Positions 10,885-21,244 of a stretch of 45,139 nucleotides of DNA are shown here, one piece after another. Both the position numbers and the translations under genes were made by a program. The stretch is from positions 1-45,139 of the forward strand of contig JAJOHG010000210.1 of assembly GCA_021029095.1 (NCBI GenBank), given 5' to 3'. The stretch comes from Phellopilus nigrolimitatus (Eukaryota; Basidiomycota; Agaricomycetes; Hymenochaetales; Hymenochaetaceae). Position 1 is the stretch's first letter. Each line of letters begins with the position of its first letter. The notes under the pieces were generated by a model. It was not told the origin of the DNA and ran no database searches. It saw nothing but the letters and a program-made list of their open reading frames with translations.

Positions 10885-11619
10885 GTATGAGTTTGCTTGG
10901 GACTCTACTGATTATACTTACTTAGCCTGAGCATCCTTCTCTGCTGATTTTGTCTGTCTTCTCAATACTATGATCTTGATTGTGTTCATCTTCAGCTTCA
11001 GAACACTGGTCACACGACTTTTTCGTTATTGGCCGAGCTATGAAGTTTACGTACTGCGTAAACTTTGACTCAGGCACTGCGTTCAAGGCCGTCTCCTTCC
11101 TCAAATTCTTGGATGCCGTGGAGACAATGAACTATGGTTCGCAACTCGAGACTCTGCGATTGCTCACGGCATGGACGCTCAGCGTTCATGAGCACTCGCG
11201 GCACGGCAATCTAGCATGGTTTAACCCGATTCAGGTAACCCCGTATGCCTTTCCCAATACCTCGGCACTTTCAAATTGTTCCAGCGATTTATGACGAGGA
11301 TGGTGGTGTGCTTGACATGGTTTCTTAGGCCTAAAGCTCTTGCCGATGCTCGCAAATGGTGCGGCTCCGTTTCTTTGTGTAATACTCACCTGCGCTATTT
11401 TAATCCATCTTGCTCAGTCATCGTCGGGCTTAACTGAATGGGCCGCGTTTCGTCTCATTTGACTCAAGGATAAAGAATATCAAATGCCGGGGAGACGCGT
11501 CACCAGCTTCCGACGGTAGAAGCTTACTGACCATGGGTGTGCCGGGAGGAGGCGTCCTCCAGGTGCCGATCGTAGGAGCGTCCTGGCACTTTTGCTCATT
11601 TATCAGCAGCATCTGCCGG
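10885..11619. other. FMO2-AAD2 intergenic spacer
   Basis: Holds the empty site of the TIR element (TTA at 10922-10924) and the AAD promoter block from about 11327. A 104-codon plus-strand frame (10980-11294) has no recognisable match, and its counterpart in unit A (5185-5382) is truncated, so it is not called a gene. Confidence 0.6.
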
Positions 11620-11627
11620 TATAAATA
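11620..11627 (+). promoter_or_regulatory. TATA-like box of AAD2
   Basis: TATAAATA lies 116 bp before the AAD2 start codon. The same place carries a MITE-like insertion before AAD1 and a degraded GTTAAATATT before AAD3 (near 17449). Functional use is inference. Confidence 0.5.
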
Positions 11628-11742
11628 TCTTGAATAAAAATAAAATAAAGCTGCTCCATAAAAGCAGACTGGCAGCCCTCGACATCTTTCATTCTCACTA
11701 ACCCCTCGTCTGCTTCACAAACCTTTTCAACTACTTACCGCA

Positions 11743-13091
11743 ATGTCTCTCTGGGCCATTCCCCCTCCTCCGGCGAACCCGCTTGGTCGCTACCGTGTCC
11801 TCTCCCCGCTCGCCGGCGTGCGTGTCTCGCCGCTACAGCTTGGTGCCATGAGCATCGGCGACAAGTGGTCCGAACACGGCTTGGGCTCGATGGACAAGGA
11901 ATCGTCTTTCAAGCTCCTTGATGCGTTCTATGACGCGGGCGGGAATTTTATCGATACGGCCAACAACTAGTGAGTTATTGACATTTGCGCGTCTAGGTAA
12001 TATAATTGACTTTTTATCTTCCCGTTCTGTAGTCAGGATGAGACGTCCGAGGCCTTCATCGGCGAGTGGGCTGAGAAGAGGGGAATTCGCGACCAACTTG
12101 TAATAGCAACAAAGGTTTGTAATATTGAATTGACTTCTCATGATTTGACTAACACTTTTCGTCGATTAGTACACGACAGACTTCAAACGCTACAAAACCG
12201 ATATTATCAAGGCTAATTATACCGGCAACAACGCCAAGTCGCTCAAAATCAGCGTCGATGCGAGCCTGAAGAAGCTGCGCACGGATTACATCGACATCCT
12301 CTACGTGCACTGGTGGGACTACAACACTTCCGTCGAGGAGGTCATGGATGCGCTGCACAACCTCGTCGTCGCTGGCAAAGTACTTTACCTCGGCATATCC
12401 GATACGCCCGCCTGGGTCGTATCTCATGCGAACAATTATGCGAAGCTCATGGGCAAGTCGCCGTTCGTAATCTATCAAGGCGCGTGGAATGTAATGGCAC
12501 GCGACTTCGAGCGCGACATCATCCCGATGGCGCGTGCACACGGGCTCGCGCTTGCACCGTGGAATGTGCTCGCCGGTGGCCGCCTGCGCACGGACGCGGA
12601 GGAGGCGAAACGCGAAGCGTCTGGCGAGAAGGGACGTACGATTCTACAACCTGACTGGAAGCGCAATGAGAACGAGAGGAAGATGAGCGCGGCACTTGAG
12701 AAGGTCGCGAAGGAGGTTGGGACCGAACACATTACGGCTGTGGCGATCGCGTACGTGATGCAGAAGACACCGTACGTTTTTCCGATCATCGGCGGACGCA
12801 AGATCGAGCACCTTCTGGCCAATATCGAAGCGCTTAAGATTTCGCTCTCGCACGAGCAGATTAAGTACCTCGAAAGCATCCTGCCGTTCGACCCAGGCTT
12901 TCCGAATACGTTTATCGTGAGTGTCTTGTCCAACACCTCCCTTTTGAATACAGAGACTGATTTTTCCTCAGGGAGATGGCACGTCTAAAAGCCCCTTCTT
13001 GTCGACTGCTGCTACTGAAGACAGATGGCCTTTGAGGGAGGCAATCAGGCCAGAAACGCAAGAAGCAAAAGCGCATATAGCTACTGTCTAG
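11743..13091 (+). CDS. AAD2: aryl-alcohol dehydrogenase-like aldo-keto reductase
   Basis: Second intact aldo-keto reductase of the array. Exons 11743-11969, 12033-12114, 12170-12916 and 12972-13091 join in frame to 391 aa. The catalytic Asp, Tyr, Lys and His are present (FIDTAN, YQDE, VIATK, LYVHWWD). It differs from AAD1 and AAD3 just after the catalytic Lys ([14 protein letters not shown], one residue shorter) and by a C-terminal tail about eight residues longer (ending in a TAG at 13089-13091). Both differences are shared with AAD4 at the right edge, so AAD2 and AAD4 form a subtype. It has an upstream TATA-like box and a divergent intact FMO2. Its 3' part lies in the left arm of the large inverted repeat. 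Confidence 0.93.
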
Positions 13092-13947
13092 CACCCTTAT
13101 CAAGCTGCCCTAAATGAACAACATTTGTAAATGAGTATGTTCGGCTTGTTACCGGTCCATATCATTCGGATAACTGGCTCAATGTATATTCAATCGAAAT
13201 TCTTCTTAAATTAATGGTAGAACTAGTCGCTCACTGACAAAGTTTCTCCGATATACTGCAAGGTCGGGTAAGCGCTACTAGTGGGTTGGAAATTAGGATG
13301 AACTTAAGGGTGACGTTCGCGACTTGCTCGCTATTGAGAATCTTCCCATAAGAACGGGAGTAGACGCGGGATGGTATGGATGTAGAAGGGACATTCTTAT
13401 GTAGTGCTCCAGTTTCGATGGCATTTCGCTTGCTGTTGTCGTGGGTCCGTTTCGTTCCTTCGATGGTTGGAAGAAGGCTGTTAGGAAAGTTAGTATGGGG
13501 ATTAGGGCAAAGCCTCTGGAGGAAAGGATGGAATTATAGGGTAGCTCACCGAATCTTTTGAATCTTCAGCTCCATCCTGGAGTCTAAAGTGACGAAAATG
13601 CATAATCCTGCTTTTCTTTGATTGAGGATTTTGATATCTGGTCTTTTGATTCGGCTACGGAGGAAGCTCGATTTAGGGTCTTTTTCTCATTCATTCATTT
13701 ATTCTCAAGGGCACTTTTTTTTTTCGTACATCGTATTCAATGGCTAGATAACGGAATAAAGAGTACAAGCATGTCTGTGTCGGCGCACATGTGCAATAAC
13801 GCAGACATGCTGTAAGTTAAGGTGTCGCTGGTGCGAGCGAGATCGGACGTACTGGTTGGTTTTTCGAAAAGAACGGTGAATATTGTTGGAAATACTGGTA
13901 TGTACGACGCGCGATGAAGTCAAGCGAATGTCTCATGCAAAGGGGCA
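13092..13947. other. AAD2 downstream flank to pheromone gene
   Basis: No gene is recognised. The stretch 13290-13400 resembles the flank downstream of AAD3 (19090-19210), and 13405-13475 resembles part of the FMO-AAD spacer (10795-10865), so this is a mosaic of array flanks. The remainder is the 3' side of the pheromone gene. The whole stretch is repeated inverted at 43224-44230. Confidence 0.6.
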
Positions 13948-14112
13948 CTATGCGACAGTGCACCCGCTGACGGTGATTCCACCGTCTCCGCTTCTCTCCA
14001 TATCCGCGAACGGAGCAGGTGTCCAAAGCTCACTGTTGGCGGGAAGTGGGAGCTTACACCTGTCCTCGGGCGACACGATCACATCGTCCGAGAATACGAA
14101 GAATTCGTCCAT
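13948..14112 (-). CDS. Lipopeptide mating pheromone precursor, copy 1 (CTVA)
   Basis: A 54-residue precursor of the homobasidiomycete farnesylated pheromone type. It begins MDEFFVFSDD, has a Pro/Asp/Glu-containing leader, an Glu-Arg processing signal (residues 39-40) and a short mature segment ERSGDGGITVSGC followed by TVA, a CaaX box (C51-A54). In this family the Cys is farnesylated and the last three residues are removed; the mature peptide binds a Ste3-type receptor on a partner. There is no credible intron. A TATA-like box lies about 240 bp upstream at 14353-14360. The second copy (43059-43223) differs at residues 23, 30 and 53 only (Leu/Phe, Trp/Arg, Val/Ile). No receptor gene is seen within the window, so assignment to a mating-type locus is unproven. 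Confidence 0.85.
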   Translation of the reverse strand: MDEFFVFSDDVIVSPEDRCKLPLPANSELWTPAPFADMERSGDGGITVSGCTVA

Positions 14113-14352
14113 AATAATTGCGCTGGACGAGAACGCGGAATGAGATGGGTGTGCCCCAGGCTGCGAGAGAGGGAGGAGAGAGGGAGGAAGCTGTACAGCA
14201 ATCCTCGGAGTATCGGAGAGAAGATGTGTGTAACAGCGCAGCTGGGCGGGGGCGAGGGAAAAGAGGGCACGTAAAGTGAAGAACGAAATTGGGGAGTCGC
14301 GATAAAGGTTGTGGTGATAAGTTGCTGGAATTGCAGTTGCAGAAGGGTTGAG

Positions 14353-14360
14353 TTTTTATA
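14353..14360 (-). promoter_or_regulatory. TATA box of pheromone gene copy 1
   Basis: On the minus strand TATAAAAA, in the same context (GCGGTATAAAA) as before copy 2. It leaves a leader of about 240 nt rich in pyrimidines before the ATG. Confidence 0.6.
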
Positions 14361-15223
14361 CCGCAGACTCAGCCACAAACATATCCATTGGACATGTGAT
14401 ACATGCTATTATAAATCGAACAATAAATCAGTTGCATTTTTGGATATGACGCAGTCCCTCAGCTCCGGTCTGAGGTTGCAGTGTCCATGGATACGGCCCG
14501 GGAGTTCGGGAACCCAAGTTACCCTCCGGTTCAATGCCGTCTACCGGGCCGGTTCGACGGACGGTACGAGTGCGTGCTCTGAATCCTGATATGCATCCGG
14601 ATTCCACACTGGCGGCTTATTGATAACATAGAAAGAGAGTAACACAGCATCTTCTTGACTTCGTGGCTGTCGATCGGTTGTTAGTAAATAGGTATGTAGA
14701 TAGCCCAAGGTGGGTAGGTAGGTAGCTCGGGCGCCGAAGAGTCATCCGAACGAGTTGAGAATGTTAGATGTCTTCATTGGACATTTCATAACGGGCCGAC
14801 GAACGTTCACAAGGACTTCCAGGGAGAATTTTGGGGCACCTCAGGATACAGGGTCGGGTCGTGTTGAACAAGGTGGAACAAGTTGAAGTCCAGATTTGGT
14901 TGCTCGCCAGTAAAGCTGTGTTTTCCAGAATACCCTTTTCGCCATCGGGCAGAGTGGACGGTGACGCCGAGTTGCACAATCAAGCTGCAGCGCAAAGTAA
15001 TAATGTTGATCCTCAAGCCCAGATATTCCATTTCAGTAAGGACAAGAGGTTGGTATGGGTACTGTTGTCGAGTGAGACAGGTTTTGTGCGGTCGACCCAG
15101 CCGTGTCATTGGTAGGTGATCGAGGGCTTTCTTCTTAAGGACATTGCTGACAAGTTCGTTGAGACGGGGATTACCGAGACTTCCATCAGTTCACGCCACT
15201 GAGTCTGCCTATTCAAGTAATAA
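14361..15223. other. Inverted-repeat sequence beyond the pheromone promoter; unrecognised coding-like remnant
   Basis: Both arms contain, on the strand away from the gap between arms (minus here, plus at 42100-42420), frames with fragments such as LGLRINI, TLRCSL, LPDGEKGILENTALL and TSTCSTLF. They do not join into one open frame in either arm, so they look like a decayed gene; the family is not recognised. A GTAG-type microsatellite lies at about 14720-14733. Confidence 0.4.
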
Positions 15224-15743
15224 CTAAAAATGGAGTCCAGATGGACTCACGCTGTCTTCGCGTAACCGGGTTTGCGAAGACGTAGGCCCGACAACATCAA
15301 GCTCATCATAATCATTATCCGGTAACTGCGGGTCAATATGCATGTCAATATGCATGTCGACGTCTATCCGCGAGCGCTTCACGTTCCGGTCATTCATGCT
15401 GTCCTCGCCTAAGCGTCCAGAAGGGGTGCGAAGTGTGAAGAGACGGTGTGGCATTTGAGCGGTAGAGCGTGCGGATGAGGGAACAAGCTCTGCGATGACG
15501 ACACGTGAGTGTGTCGATCAGACACGCGCGTAAAAAGACAAACGCGTACTTTTCACAGAGATCATGAATCGCGTGCTTGGACGCCAATGATTTCTGGTTT
15601 TGAAAGTAGGCGGTCCGTTGACTTGTAAGTTTGTGGATATCGTCGCTGGATAGCATTGAGCCCGGCTTTGGTATAAAGTGCCTATAGATTCGAAGTGACA
15701 TGCAACAGAAACGCGAAAACAAACCCTCAGATCTACACTCCAT
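15224..15743 (-). other. Unrecognised coding-like stretch
   Basis: Two overlapping minus-strand frames carry protein-like sequence: 15743-15390 (SMLSSDDIHKLTSQRTAYF, ASKHAIHDLCEKYAF) and 15454-15224 (RSRIDVDMHIDMHID, DELDVVGPTSSQTRLRED). The second ends in a plausible splice donor at about 15250. The small MHID duplication is a DNA-level repeat near 15337-15358. It may belong with the adjacent AAA ATPase remnant or be a separate decayed gene. I do not recognise it. Confidence 0.3.
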
Positions 15744-15764
15744 ACCCTTTCCTGGTCTTTGCCA

Positions 15765-16480
15765 ATCGTTGACCAGTCTCCTTCGCCTTATAATCGTCTA
15801 GCCTTCCCATTTGCGAGTGATTATGCTCAAAATCTTTGCGCGCGCGTCTAAATTCTGCAAGTAGAACTTGCGGTCAAAGCGACCAGGATGTCGTAGCGCA
15901 GAGTCGATTGCGTCAGGCCGGTTCGTCGCGCCAATGACAACAACCTGCATATCCCGTCCATGAGCGCGAGCAACATCGAGACAATCGAGGAATGGATTTA
16001 GTCCTGCTTCGACGAACGCACAGGCGCAAGGCTGTCTATTTCGTCGAAGATAATCGACAGCTGCTGATTACGTGCTTCCTCGAAAAGCAGGCGGAGCTGG
16101 CGATCGGCTTCTCCCATCCTCTTTGAGAGACAGTCCGCACCCTTGTGCATGAAGAACGCTACGAAAGAATTTCAGACAAGCATACAATGGGACCACAAAC
16201 CTGCGTCGCTGACTTCGCACAGATTCGACGGTGTACCTATTGTCGCCAAGCCGTCCGGGAAAAGACCACCGATTCCCGCCACGAAGACCCCTCTCCCTGC
16301 CCCAGCACCAAACTGATTTCGCGGTGTCCTAGTAGGAGTATCCGAGTCCGTGTTATCCCCAGGCCACGGTATGCTCGTGTATCGCGAAAGCACCATGCCG
16401 TTCGCATTCCATCCATGCCGGCATGCCCCTTTTCTTTTTTTGATCTCGCAGCACCATTTTGGCGGTCGTGTGTCTTCGAT
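15765..16480 (-). pseudogene. Yta7/ATAD2-type AAA ATPase pseudogene, Walker A lost
   Basis: Minus-strand reading shows an acidic/Arg region, then GTPSNL (near 16240), then FFMHKGADCLSK (near 16140), [18 protein letters not shown], a Walker B-like [31 protein letters not shown] and [10 protein letters not shown] (near 15880). This is the order of the chromatin-associated Yta7/ATAD2 family. It is broken: the segment that should hold the Walker A loop between GTPSNL and GADCLSK is absent, an in-frame stop follows SKQD, the reading frame shifts after LLALMDG, Walker B has lost one hydrophobic residue (IIFFDEID expected), and the second AAA and bromodomain regions are missing. Confidence 0.8.
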
Positions 16481-17564
16481 GGGTGGGGGAAATAGCGTAG
16501 TTGATTTGCTCTGTACGCTTACGGAACAAGTACTGCTTCGGTACAGTGCGCAAGCGTGTTGATCAACGCAAATTCGACACAAGAAAGCTGCGCCGCCGAA
16601 TGAAAAGTCCGCCGTCGTGAAGACGCGCCTCCGTGATATACGCGCAGAGGGCTGCGCCGCTGCCGCCAAAGAAACGAGCGGAAGAGAGTCGCGCTTATTG
16701 AAGAGACAAAATGGCGAAGGTAAGAAGTTGGATAGACTCGTAATTACAACCAAAAATTGAATATCGCATGTTGGCGTGTGTATGAGTGGAAAGACAAAGC
16801 AAAGTGCATTCGACATTCGGTCTTCGGTCGCTTCATCAGTGAAACTAAGATCAAGGTTTGTGTTTGACTTTCGTTCTGCTTCACAAGTGCTTACTTAATC
16901 GATGAAGTGGCTTAATCGATGATAACCGGTGTGAATACCAACATCCTCTCTTACTCTAATCCCTTAATCCCTTAATTTTGGAAAAAAAAATAAGGACCTT
17001 CATACGCAACGTTCATAAGCGTTCGCATCCTACATTTAGCTTGGTTTTAACCCGGTTTATGGAACTCCGTATGCCTTTCCTGATACCTCGCCGCTTTCAA
17101 TTTGTTTTGACGACACTAGCAGTGAACTTAACACAGCTTGACACACTTTCTTAGGCCTAAAGTTCTTGCCGATGCTCGCAGATGGTGCGGCTCCGTTTTT
17201 TTGAGTAACTCTCACCGGCGTTATTTCTATTCATCTTGCTCAGTCACCGTCGGGCTTAACTGAATGGGCTGCGTTTCGTCTCACTTGACTCAAGGATAAA
17301 AAAGAATGAACGCCGGGGAGACGCGTCACCAGGTGCCGACGGTAGAAACGTACTGACCATGGGTGTGCCGGGAGGAGGCGTCCTCCAGGTGCCGATGGTA
17401 GGAGCGTCCTGGCACTTTTGCTCATTTATCAGCAGCATTTGCCGGGGTTAAATATTTTGGATTAAATAGAGGCTGCTTCATAAAAGCAGACTGGTAGTCA
17501 TCGACATACCTCATTCTCCCCAATCCTCCGTCTACCTCATTAACCTTTTCAACTACTTACCGCA
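16481..17564. other. Intergenic upstream of AAD3
   Basis: 16481-17040 shows no recognisable gene; a short repeated phrase TTAATCGATGA occurs twice near 16897-16922. From about 17045 to 17564 the sequence follows the AAD1/AAD2 promoter block (TTAGGCCTAAAGTTCTTGCC and the leader before the ATG), so the duplication boundary of this AAD lies near 17040. Confidence 0.6.
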
Positions 17565-18899
17565 ATGTCTCTCTGGACCATTCCCCCTCCTCCGGCGAAC
17601 CCGCTTGGTCGCTACCGTGACCTCTCCCCACTCGCCGGTGTGCGTGTCTCTCCGATACAGCTTGGTGCCATGAGCATTGGCGACAAGTGGGAGAAGCTCG
17701 GCATGGGCTCGATGGACAAGGAGTCGTCTTTCAAGCTCCTTGACGCGTATTATGGCGCGGGCGGGAATTTTATCGATACGGCCAATGGCTAGTGAGTAAT
17801 GGATATCTGTGTGTCTAGGTGATATAATTTATCTGATCATTTTCTCGTTTTCTCGTTTTCTAGCCAGAATGAGACTTCCGAAGCGTTCATCGGAGAGTGG
17901 GCTGAGAAGAGGGGTATTCGCGACCAACTTGTAATTGCGACGAAGGTTTGTAAAGATTGAATTGACTCCTAACGATTTAATTGACTTTTTCTGTTCATCA
18001 GTATACGACGAACTACAAGCGCGGATCGACCAATATTAACATCCAGGCTAATTATACCGGCAACAACGCCAAGTCGCTCAAAGTCAGTGTCGATGCGAGC
18101 CTCAAGAAGCTGCGCACGGATTACATCGACATCCTCTACGTGCACTGGTGGGACTACAACACTTCCGTCGAGGAGGTCATGGATGCGCTGCACAACCTCG
18201 TCGTCGCTGGCAAGGTACTCTACCTCGGCATATCCGATTCGCCCGCCTGGGTCGTATCGCAAGCGAATTATTATGCGAAGCTCATGGGCAAGACGCCGTT
18301 CGTAATCTACCAGGGCGCGTGGAATGTAATGACACGCGACTTCGAGCGCGACATCATCCCGATGGCGCGTGCACACGGGCTCGCGCTTGCGCCGTGGAAT
18401 GTGCTCGCCGGTGGCCGCCTGCGTACGGACGCGGAGGAGGAGAAACGCGAAGCGTCTGGCGAGAAGGGACGTACAGTTGTGCAGCCTGACTGGAAGCGCA
18501 ATGAGAACGAGAGGAAGATGAGCGCGGCACTCGAGAAGGTCGCGAAGGAGGTTGGGACCGAACACATTACGGCTGTGGCTATCGCGTACGTGATGCAGAA
18601 GACACCGTACGTCTTCCCGATCATTGGCGGGCGCAAGGTCGAACACCTTCTGGCCAATATCGAAGCGCTTAAGATTTCGCTCTCGCACGAGCAGATCAAG
18701 TACCTCGAAAGCATCCTGCCGTTCGACCCGGGCTTTCCGAACAAGCTTATCGTGAGTGTCTTTTCCAACACCTCCCTTTGAATTCAGAGACTTATTTTTT
18801 CCTCAGGGAGATGGCACGTCCACTCACCCCCTCTTGGCGCCTGCTGCTCATGAAGACAAGTGGCCGCTAAGGGAGGTGATCAGGCCAGAGACGCAATGA
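17565..18899 (+). CDS. AAD3: aryl-alcohol dehydrogenase-like aldo-keto reductase
   Basis: Third intact aldo-keto reductase. Exons 17565-17791, 17864-17945, 18002-18751 and 18807-18899 join in frame to 383 aa. Tetrad residues are intact (FIDTAN, GYQNE, VIATK, LYVHWWD). After the catalytic Lys it shares [15 protein letters not shown] with AAD1. Near the N-terminus it differs from its paralogues ([17 protein letters not shown]). Unlike AAD1 and AAD2 it has no FMO upstream; instead a decayed FMO lies downstream, convergent with it, as FMO2 lies downstream of AAD1. The TATA-like box of AAD2 is degraded here, so expression may differ. Confidence 0.92.
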
Positions 18900-19760
18900 A
18901 CAAACCCGAGCCCAAGTCCTCTATAAATCTATCATGAAGCCATACGTTTATGAATAGCGTTTGTAGATGAACATGTTTGGAACATGCGGATTTAATCGTG
19001 ACATTCTTTAAATAACTAGTAAACCAAGAGATCTACAAGGTTTCGGGATATCCTATAAGATCTTGTAAGTGCTACCAATGGGATGAGAATGAGGATGAAT
19101 TTCTAGAGTGACATGCACAACTCATTCGCCATTGAGGGTCCACCAATAAGGGTGGGATTAGACATGGGGTTATATATATATGTAGAAAGGACGTTGTCTG
19201 GAACTCCAGAAAGGATCGACAGGGCAAGTGAAGATCGACACGGAGCTTTCGCGTTTAGCTTTCGCGTTTTATCGAAAAGATTAGAGCGGTCATGCTCGTT
19301 ATAACTCAAGCAAATAGCATCTTCAGGGGAACTCGTATGTACACGACCTCTCCACACGTACGTGAAACCACAGTGAATGCCCGTGGTTGAAATGAAAAAA
19401 ATATAATCAATCGGTTTGTCACCGTAGCTTAGAAAGTTTGCAGGAAACGATGACAAAAGGACGATACGTTCCCCCAGAACTTTATGGGTAGGCTTTTTAT
19501 AACGTTCTTTTCTTGTGACCGACGTTGACTTGAAACTCGGATTCCGAGTGAGTTATTTCCTGAACCATCCGCACATTCCTTTCCTTCAGTTAACGTCGCT
19601 TCGAGCCATCCAATATCATGGTGTATCTTCCATCCGTAAGTATAGCCTATACGCATCCAGAATTAAAACACGTTCTGCATCTGAGTAACGTATAATCAAG
19701 TCGGACTGCAAAGTTGGACCCGATAATAAGCTCACTCAAAGTCGTCGTAAACGGATGACC
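18900..19760. other. Intergenic between AAD3 and FMO3 remnant
   Basis: 19090-19300 resembles both the flank downstream of AAD2 (13290-13400) and the flank downstream of AAD1 (7840-7915). The rest carries only short overlapping frames. Nothing else is recognised. Confidence 0.55.
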
Positions 19761-20788
19761 TTATTCCACAGCAGATAAATGCCGCTTCGCAAGCCTCTCA
19801 TCATGCAAATGCTCACTCTCCTTCATGTCGATGGTTTTGAATGGCCATATCAACCACTCCCCTCCGTTCCTCATGATTGACAAGCCCATGTCGTCCAGCA
19901 GGTCGTCGACGAGTAGTGAGTAACTCTCGTCCACTCAGGGGAGCATACCAGGGCAGCGCTGCCTCCGTTAAGTGCCGTCATCTACGTGTACGCGAGGGCA
20001 CCTTCGGTTGTAGAAGGAAGGGACAAGAATGGATCACAGAGGGAGTATGACGAGATCCAGTGCGAAGCAACCTCGAGAGGGACCCATTGTCTGTCGTGAG
20101 CGATTGGGAGTAAATCATTCCCATGTTACTGAGGATGCTTCGACGAACGGGGAGGGGGAGACTCTTGACAGAATCGTTTTCATAGCGAAATCCCGCTTAC
20201 GGAGGTTTTGCGCGGGCATGAAACCGACGAAGCGGCCGTCGCGTGCTCCGGGCGCATAGTGGGCGGGCTTTCCAAGGATATGTAGTTGACCCCTTAAATA
20301 AAATGAAAAGGGCCAGTCAATCATCCAAGCTTCAAGTTCTTACGCCGGTGCACAGAACGATTTTATCAACGTAAGTTGGTGATTTACAGATCCCCGAATG
20401 TCCTTGAGATTGACAATCCACTTGCCAGTGTCCAAATACCTTGAGATTTTCGAAACTTCAACTTAGTATCGGCAATGCGATGCGGCTCTATATGGGAAGT
20501 TTCGACGTGTGTAGTCAAGCTCCCGCCAGTTTTTTCGCATTCTACGGAGGAGACATGGGAAGACACGAGAATCTGAATTCTTCATGTACACTAAATACTT
20601 GATCAGTATGCTTTATTGATACCACATAATCCGAGGAGCGCAGAGGGAGAGACTACGCACCTGGCCAGGATACAGCTGTTCTCCCGCCCATATTCCGCTA
20701 GGCGAGCAATCCTCGAAACCGTCATCGAGAAGTGTCTTCACGGCGATCAGGCTAGCTAAACCAGCGCCGAAGATACAGACAGAGCCAT
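19761..20788 (-). pseudogene. FMO copy 3, decayed with internal deletions
   Basis: Degenerate paralogue of FMO2. It matches the FMO2 C-terminal exon (19790-19915 with 8450-8580, earlier stop at 19761-19763), then exon 8 and exon 7 pieces (19940-20270 with 8695-9050), then jumps to the exon 2-3 junction region (20280 onward with about 10030-10130) and exons 2 and 1 up to a start-like ATG at 20788. About 1 kb corresponding to 9050-10030 is missing, taking the FMO signature and the second nucleotide-binding motif. Several frameshifts and short losses occur. The deletion differs from that in FMO1, so the two copies died independently. Confidence 0.85.
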
Positions 20789-20854
20789 AGCCATAGACTT
20801 ATGCTGTGGGATGAAGCCCAAGCACGACGGGCACAAGCTGAAGAGTCCAGGAAA

Positions 20855-20873
20855 CCCCCCCCCCCCCCCCCCC
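20855..20873. repeat. Poly-C tract
   Basis: A run of about 19 C just beyond the end of FMO3 homology. It may mark a duplication boundary and is prone to sequencing error. Confidence 0.8.
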
Positions 20874-20974
20874 GAGAATGTCTAGTCACCACGTTGCGAT
20901 GCTCGGGGACGATGGTGGTTCTTGGCTTGGCTTGCATTCAATTAGCATAGTCTCCAATGATTGTGTGTCAGGGC

Positions 20975-20997
20975 AAAAAAAAAAAAAAAAAAAAAAA
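20975..20997. repeat. Poly-A tract
   Basis: A run of about 23 A some 100 bp after the poly-C tract, upstream of the F-box gene. There is no clear retroposed sequence next to it. Confidence 0.8.
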
Positions 20998-21244
20998 CTT
21001 GCTCGGTATGGATTGGAGCAACTTCAATTCATCGAAAGCAAGGATGATGCTGAAGAGTGTGCATTCCAAAACGCGTAAAACGCGTCGCGGTCGTCGCGGA
21101 TTGCAGCTTGCAGAACGTCTCTTCGCCGACGCGCCCAGCGTGTGAAGCACCGGTATTTCGGCGGCGCAGCCATTGTCCTGGGCCACCGTGGAGGCCAAGC
21201 ACTCCCACTCATCTCCAATGCTGCGCCCATCATTCAGGAGGCCC

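Larger units (their letters stand above)
7923..13091. repeat. Segmental duplication, unit B (intact FMO2 plus AAD2)
   Basis: Second copy of the FMO-AAD unit, matching unit A in order and orientation. It keeps the ancestral (empty) state at both transposon sites of unit A and the full FMO coding region, so it serves as the reference for reading the damage in unit A. Confidence 0.9.
12177..15267 (+). repeat. Large inverted repeat, left arm
   Basis: From within AAD2 exon 3 through the pheromone gene to about 15267, the sequence recurs in reverse orientation at 41902-45139. Matches are long and collinear with small indels. The two arms are separated by about 26.6 kb. The repeat may extend further left within AAD2, because the right arm runs off the window. 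Confidence 0.92.

Noticed and set aside
13883..14143. 86-codon plus frame over the pheromone gene (also 43028-43291 minus in the other arm)
   Set aside because: Complement of the pheromone precursor; Ser-rich with no family features, while the sense strand has the start, Glu-Arg site and CaaX box.
20975..20997. Poly-A tail of a retroposed copy
   Set aside because: No intronless gene copy or target duplication was found next to the tract.
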